This document shows, in pieces, positions 31,192 to 32,024 of a stretch of DNA of 32,024 nucleotides. The notes under the pieces were generated by a model. That model saw only the letters and a list, made by a program, of their open reading frames with translations. It was not told the origin of the DNA and made no database searches. The position numbers were made by a program, and so were the translations under genes. Source of the DNA: Synergistales bacterium 58_81 (GTDB lineage: Bacteria; Synergistota; Synergistia; Synergistales; Thermovirgaceae); the NCBI GenBank assembly GCA_001509095.1, contig LGGV01000007.1, positions 1-32,024 of the forward strand, read 5' to 3'. Every line of letters starts with the position of its first letter. Positions within the stretch are counted from its first letter, which is position 1.

Positions 31192-31842
31192 TTGAAGGGT
31201 TTTGCTATGCGTTTTTCCAGTCTGATCTTCGGCCTCTTCCTCTTCTCCCTTGGAATAGCCATGACGATGAAGGCCAACCTTGGTTTCGCTCCCTGGGATG
31301 TTTTCCATCAGGGCATCTCGAACATAATTGGATTATCCATAGGTAACGTAAGCATTCTGATAGGTCTTTTCATATGCGTAGGCGTAGCACTGGCGGGGGA
31401 GAAGCTGGGCATGGGAACGATCCTGAACATGCTCCTCATAGGGTTTTTTCTGGACCGTGTCCTTGAGCTGGGGCTGATCCCCCCTATGGACGGTTTTTTT
31501 TACGGGTTGCTGATGATGATCGCCGGTCTCTTTGTTATCTCCCTGGGAACCTATTTCTACATGGGCTCCGGTTTCGGTGCTGGCCCCAGGGACGGGCTCA
31601 TGGTCGTCCTTGAAAGGAAGACGGGTCTGCAAGTAGGTCTCTGCCGGGCGATCATAGAATCGCTTGCGGTCCTTCTGGGATGGTTGATGGGAGGTCCTGT
31701 CGGCCTTGGAACGGTGATCGCCGCCTTCGGCATTGGACTCTGCGTCCAGGTCACCTTCTCGCTTCTGAAATTCCAGGCCACCGAGATCAGGCACGAAACT
31801 TTCAGGGAGACCCTGGAAAAGCTGGGGTTTAAAAAGAAATGA
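31192..31842 (+). CDS. YczE/YyaS/YitT-type membrane protein
   Basis: A 216-residue protein with about five to six membrane segments. The N-terminal block IFGLFLFSLGIAMTMKANLG then APWDVFHQGIS, and the second-repeat counterpart FVISLGTYFYMGSGFGAGPRDGL, are the typical halves of the YczE/YitT family. Members have been linked to surfactin production and are otherwise uncharacterised. The start is uncertain: TTG 31192 (AGGGG upstream) or ATG 31207 (AAGGG upstream) are both reasonable; a GTG at 31147 lacks a ribosome site. No operon link with the next gene is certain; 22 bases separate them. Confidence 0.78.
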   Translation: MKGFAMRFSSLIFGLFLFSLGIAMTMKANLGFAPWDVFHQGISNIIGLSIGNVSILIGLFICVGVALAGEKLGMGTILNMLLIGFFLDRVLELGLIPPMDGFFYGLLMMIAGLFVISLGTYFYMGSGFGAGPRDGLMVVLERKTGLQVGLCRAIIESLAVLLGWLMGGPVGLGTVIAAFGIGLCVQVTFSLLKFQATEIRHETFRETLEKLGFKKK

Positions 31843-31864
31843 CAAAGGGGGGGGAAGATCTTAA

Positions 31865-32024
31865 ATGTCGGTCCGCCTGCAATTTCACGGCGAGCTGAAG
31901 GATCTCCTCAACGGGACCGCAGATCTCGGGGAGAATTGCCGGGATCTTGACCGATTAGCCCCGGTCAAGGACCTTATTGAATCCCAGGGTGTTCCCCACA
32001 CAGAAGTGGGGCTTATTGTTTCAG
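31865..32024 (+). CDS. Mut7-C ubiquitin-like domain protein, 5' part only
   Basis: ATG 31865, behind a GGGGGGGGAAG tract, opens a frame of 53 codons to the window end. The visible part begins SVRLQFHGELKDLLNG and continues with APVKDLIESQGVPHTEVGLI. This is the pattern of the N-terminal ubiquitin-like domain of Mut7-C proteins, which usually precede a Mut7-C RNase-like (PIN-type) domain. The rest is outside the window, so the second domain is assumed, not seen. Confidence 0.75.
   Translation, partial: MSVRLQFHGELKDLLNGTADLGENCRDLDRLAPVKDLIESQGVPHTEVGLIVS

Noticed and set aside
1-32024. rRNA or tRNA genes
   Set aside because: No cloverleaf-like or rRNA-like sequence was noticed in any gene-free stretch.

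Overview
The window is GC-rich, gene-dense bacterial DNA, most likely from an anaerobic amino-acid-fermenting bacterium of the Synergistota or a similar group. That placement is inference from gene content: a glycine/sarcosine/betaine-type reductase (grdE, grdB, grdX), two genes read through in-frame UGA as selenocysteine (grdB and msrA), two TRAP-type transporters including a TAXI system, rubrerythrin, a poly-gamma-glutamate-type pgsBC set, and frequent TTG and GTG starts behind strong Shine-Dalgarno sites. The Sec codons mean the host should carry selA, selB, selC and selD elsewhere.

Layout. (1) 1-3007, minus strand: grdE and grdB, then a terminator, then the start of grdX. Divergent from them is a CdaR/PucR-type regulator (3191-4369), with a perfect palindrome between the two. 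A WYL-domain regulator and a DUF4412 exported protein follow on the minus strand. (2) 6197-11156, plus strand: a DUF6305 periplasmic protein, an orphan DctM-like TRAP permease, a 47-residue membrane protein, an exported aspartoacylase-like zinc hydrolase and an exported gamma-glutamyltransferase. (3) 11240-16948, plus strand: pgsB, pgsC, pgsW, a membrane histidine kinase, a response regulator and a B12-type radical SAM protein. Adjacent genes overlap by 4-8 bases, so this is a tightly coupled operon. An MFS transporter follows with its own promoter. (4) 18229-21345: promoter, TAXI solute-binding protein, stem-loop, fused TRAP permease, terminator. (5) 21346-26600: a small imperfect-palindromic repeat, mscL, a PD-(D/E)XK-like protein, an EamA transporter, a DNA-deoxyinosine glycosylase, an exported selenocysteine MsrA and rubrerythrin. 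(6) 26735-29028, minus strand: three exported proteins of unknown function. (7) 29324-31055: a decayed patch with an IS1182-family transposase remnant and a livF remnant, then a pRiA4b ORF-3-like gene. (8) 31192-end: a YczE/YitT-type membrane protein and the start of a Mut7-C ubiquitin-like-domain protein.

Working idea (inference). The middle of the window looks like one physiological unit for amino acids and acyl- or gamma-glutamyl compounds at the cell surface. PgsBCW would make or handle a gamma-linked glutamyl product under two-component control. The exported Ggt and the aspartoacylase-like enzyme would cut gamma-glutamyl or N-acyl bonds. The TRAP-type systems would bring products in for fermentation. 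The least described parts are the DctM permease that lacks DctQ and DctP but sits with DUF6305 and a 47-residue membrane protein, and the radical SAM protein inside the pgs operon.
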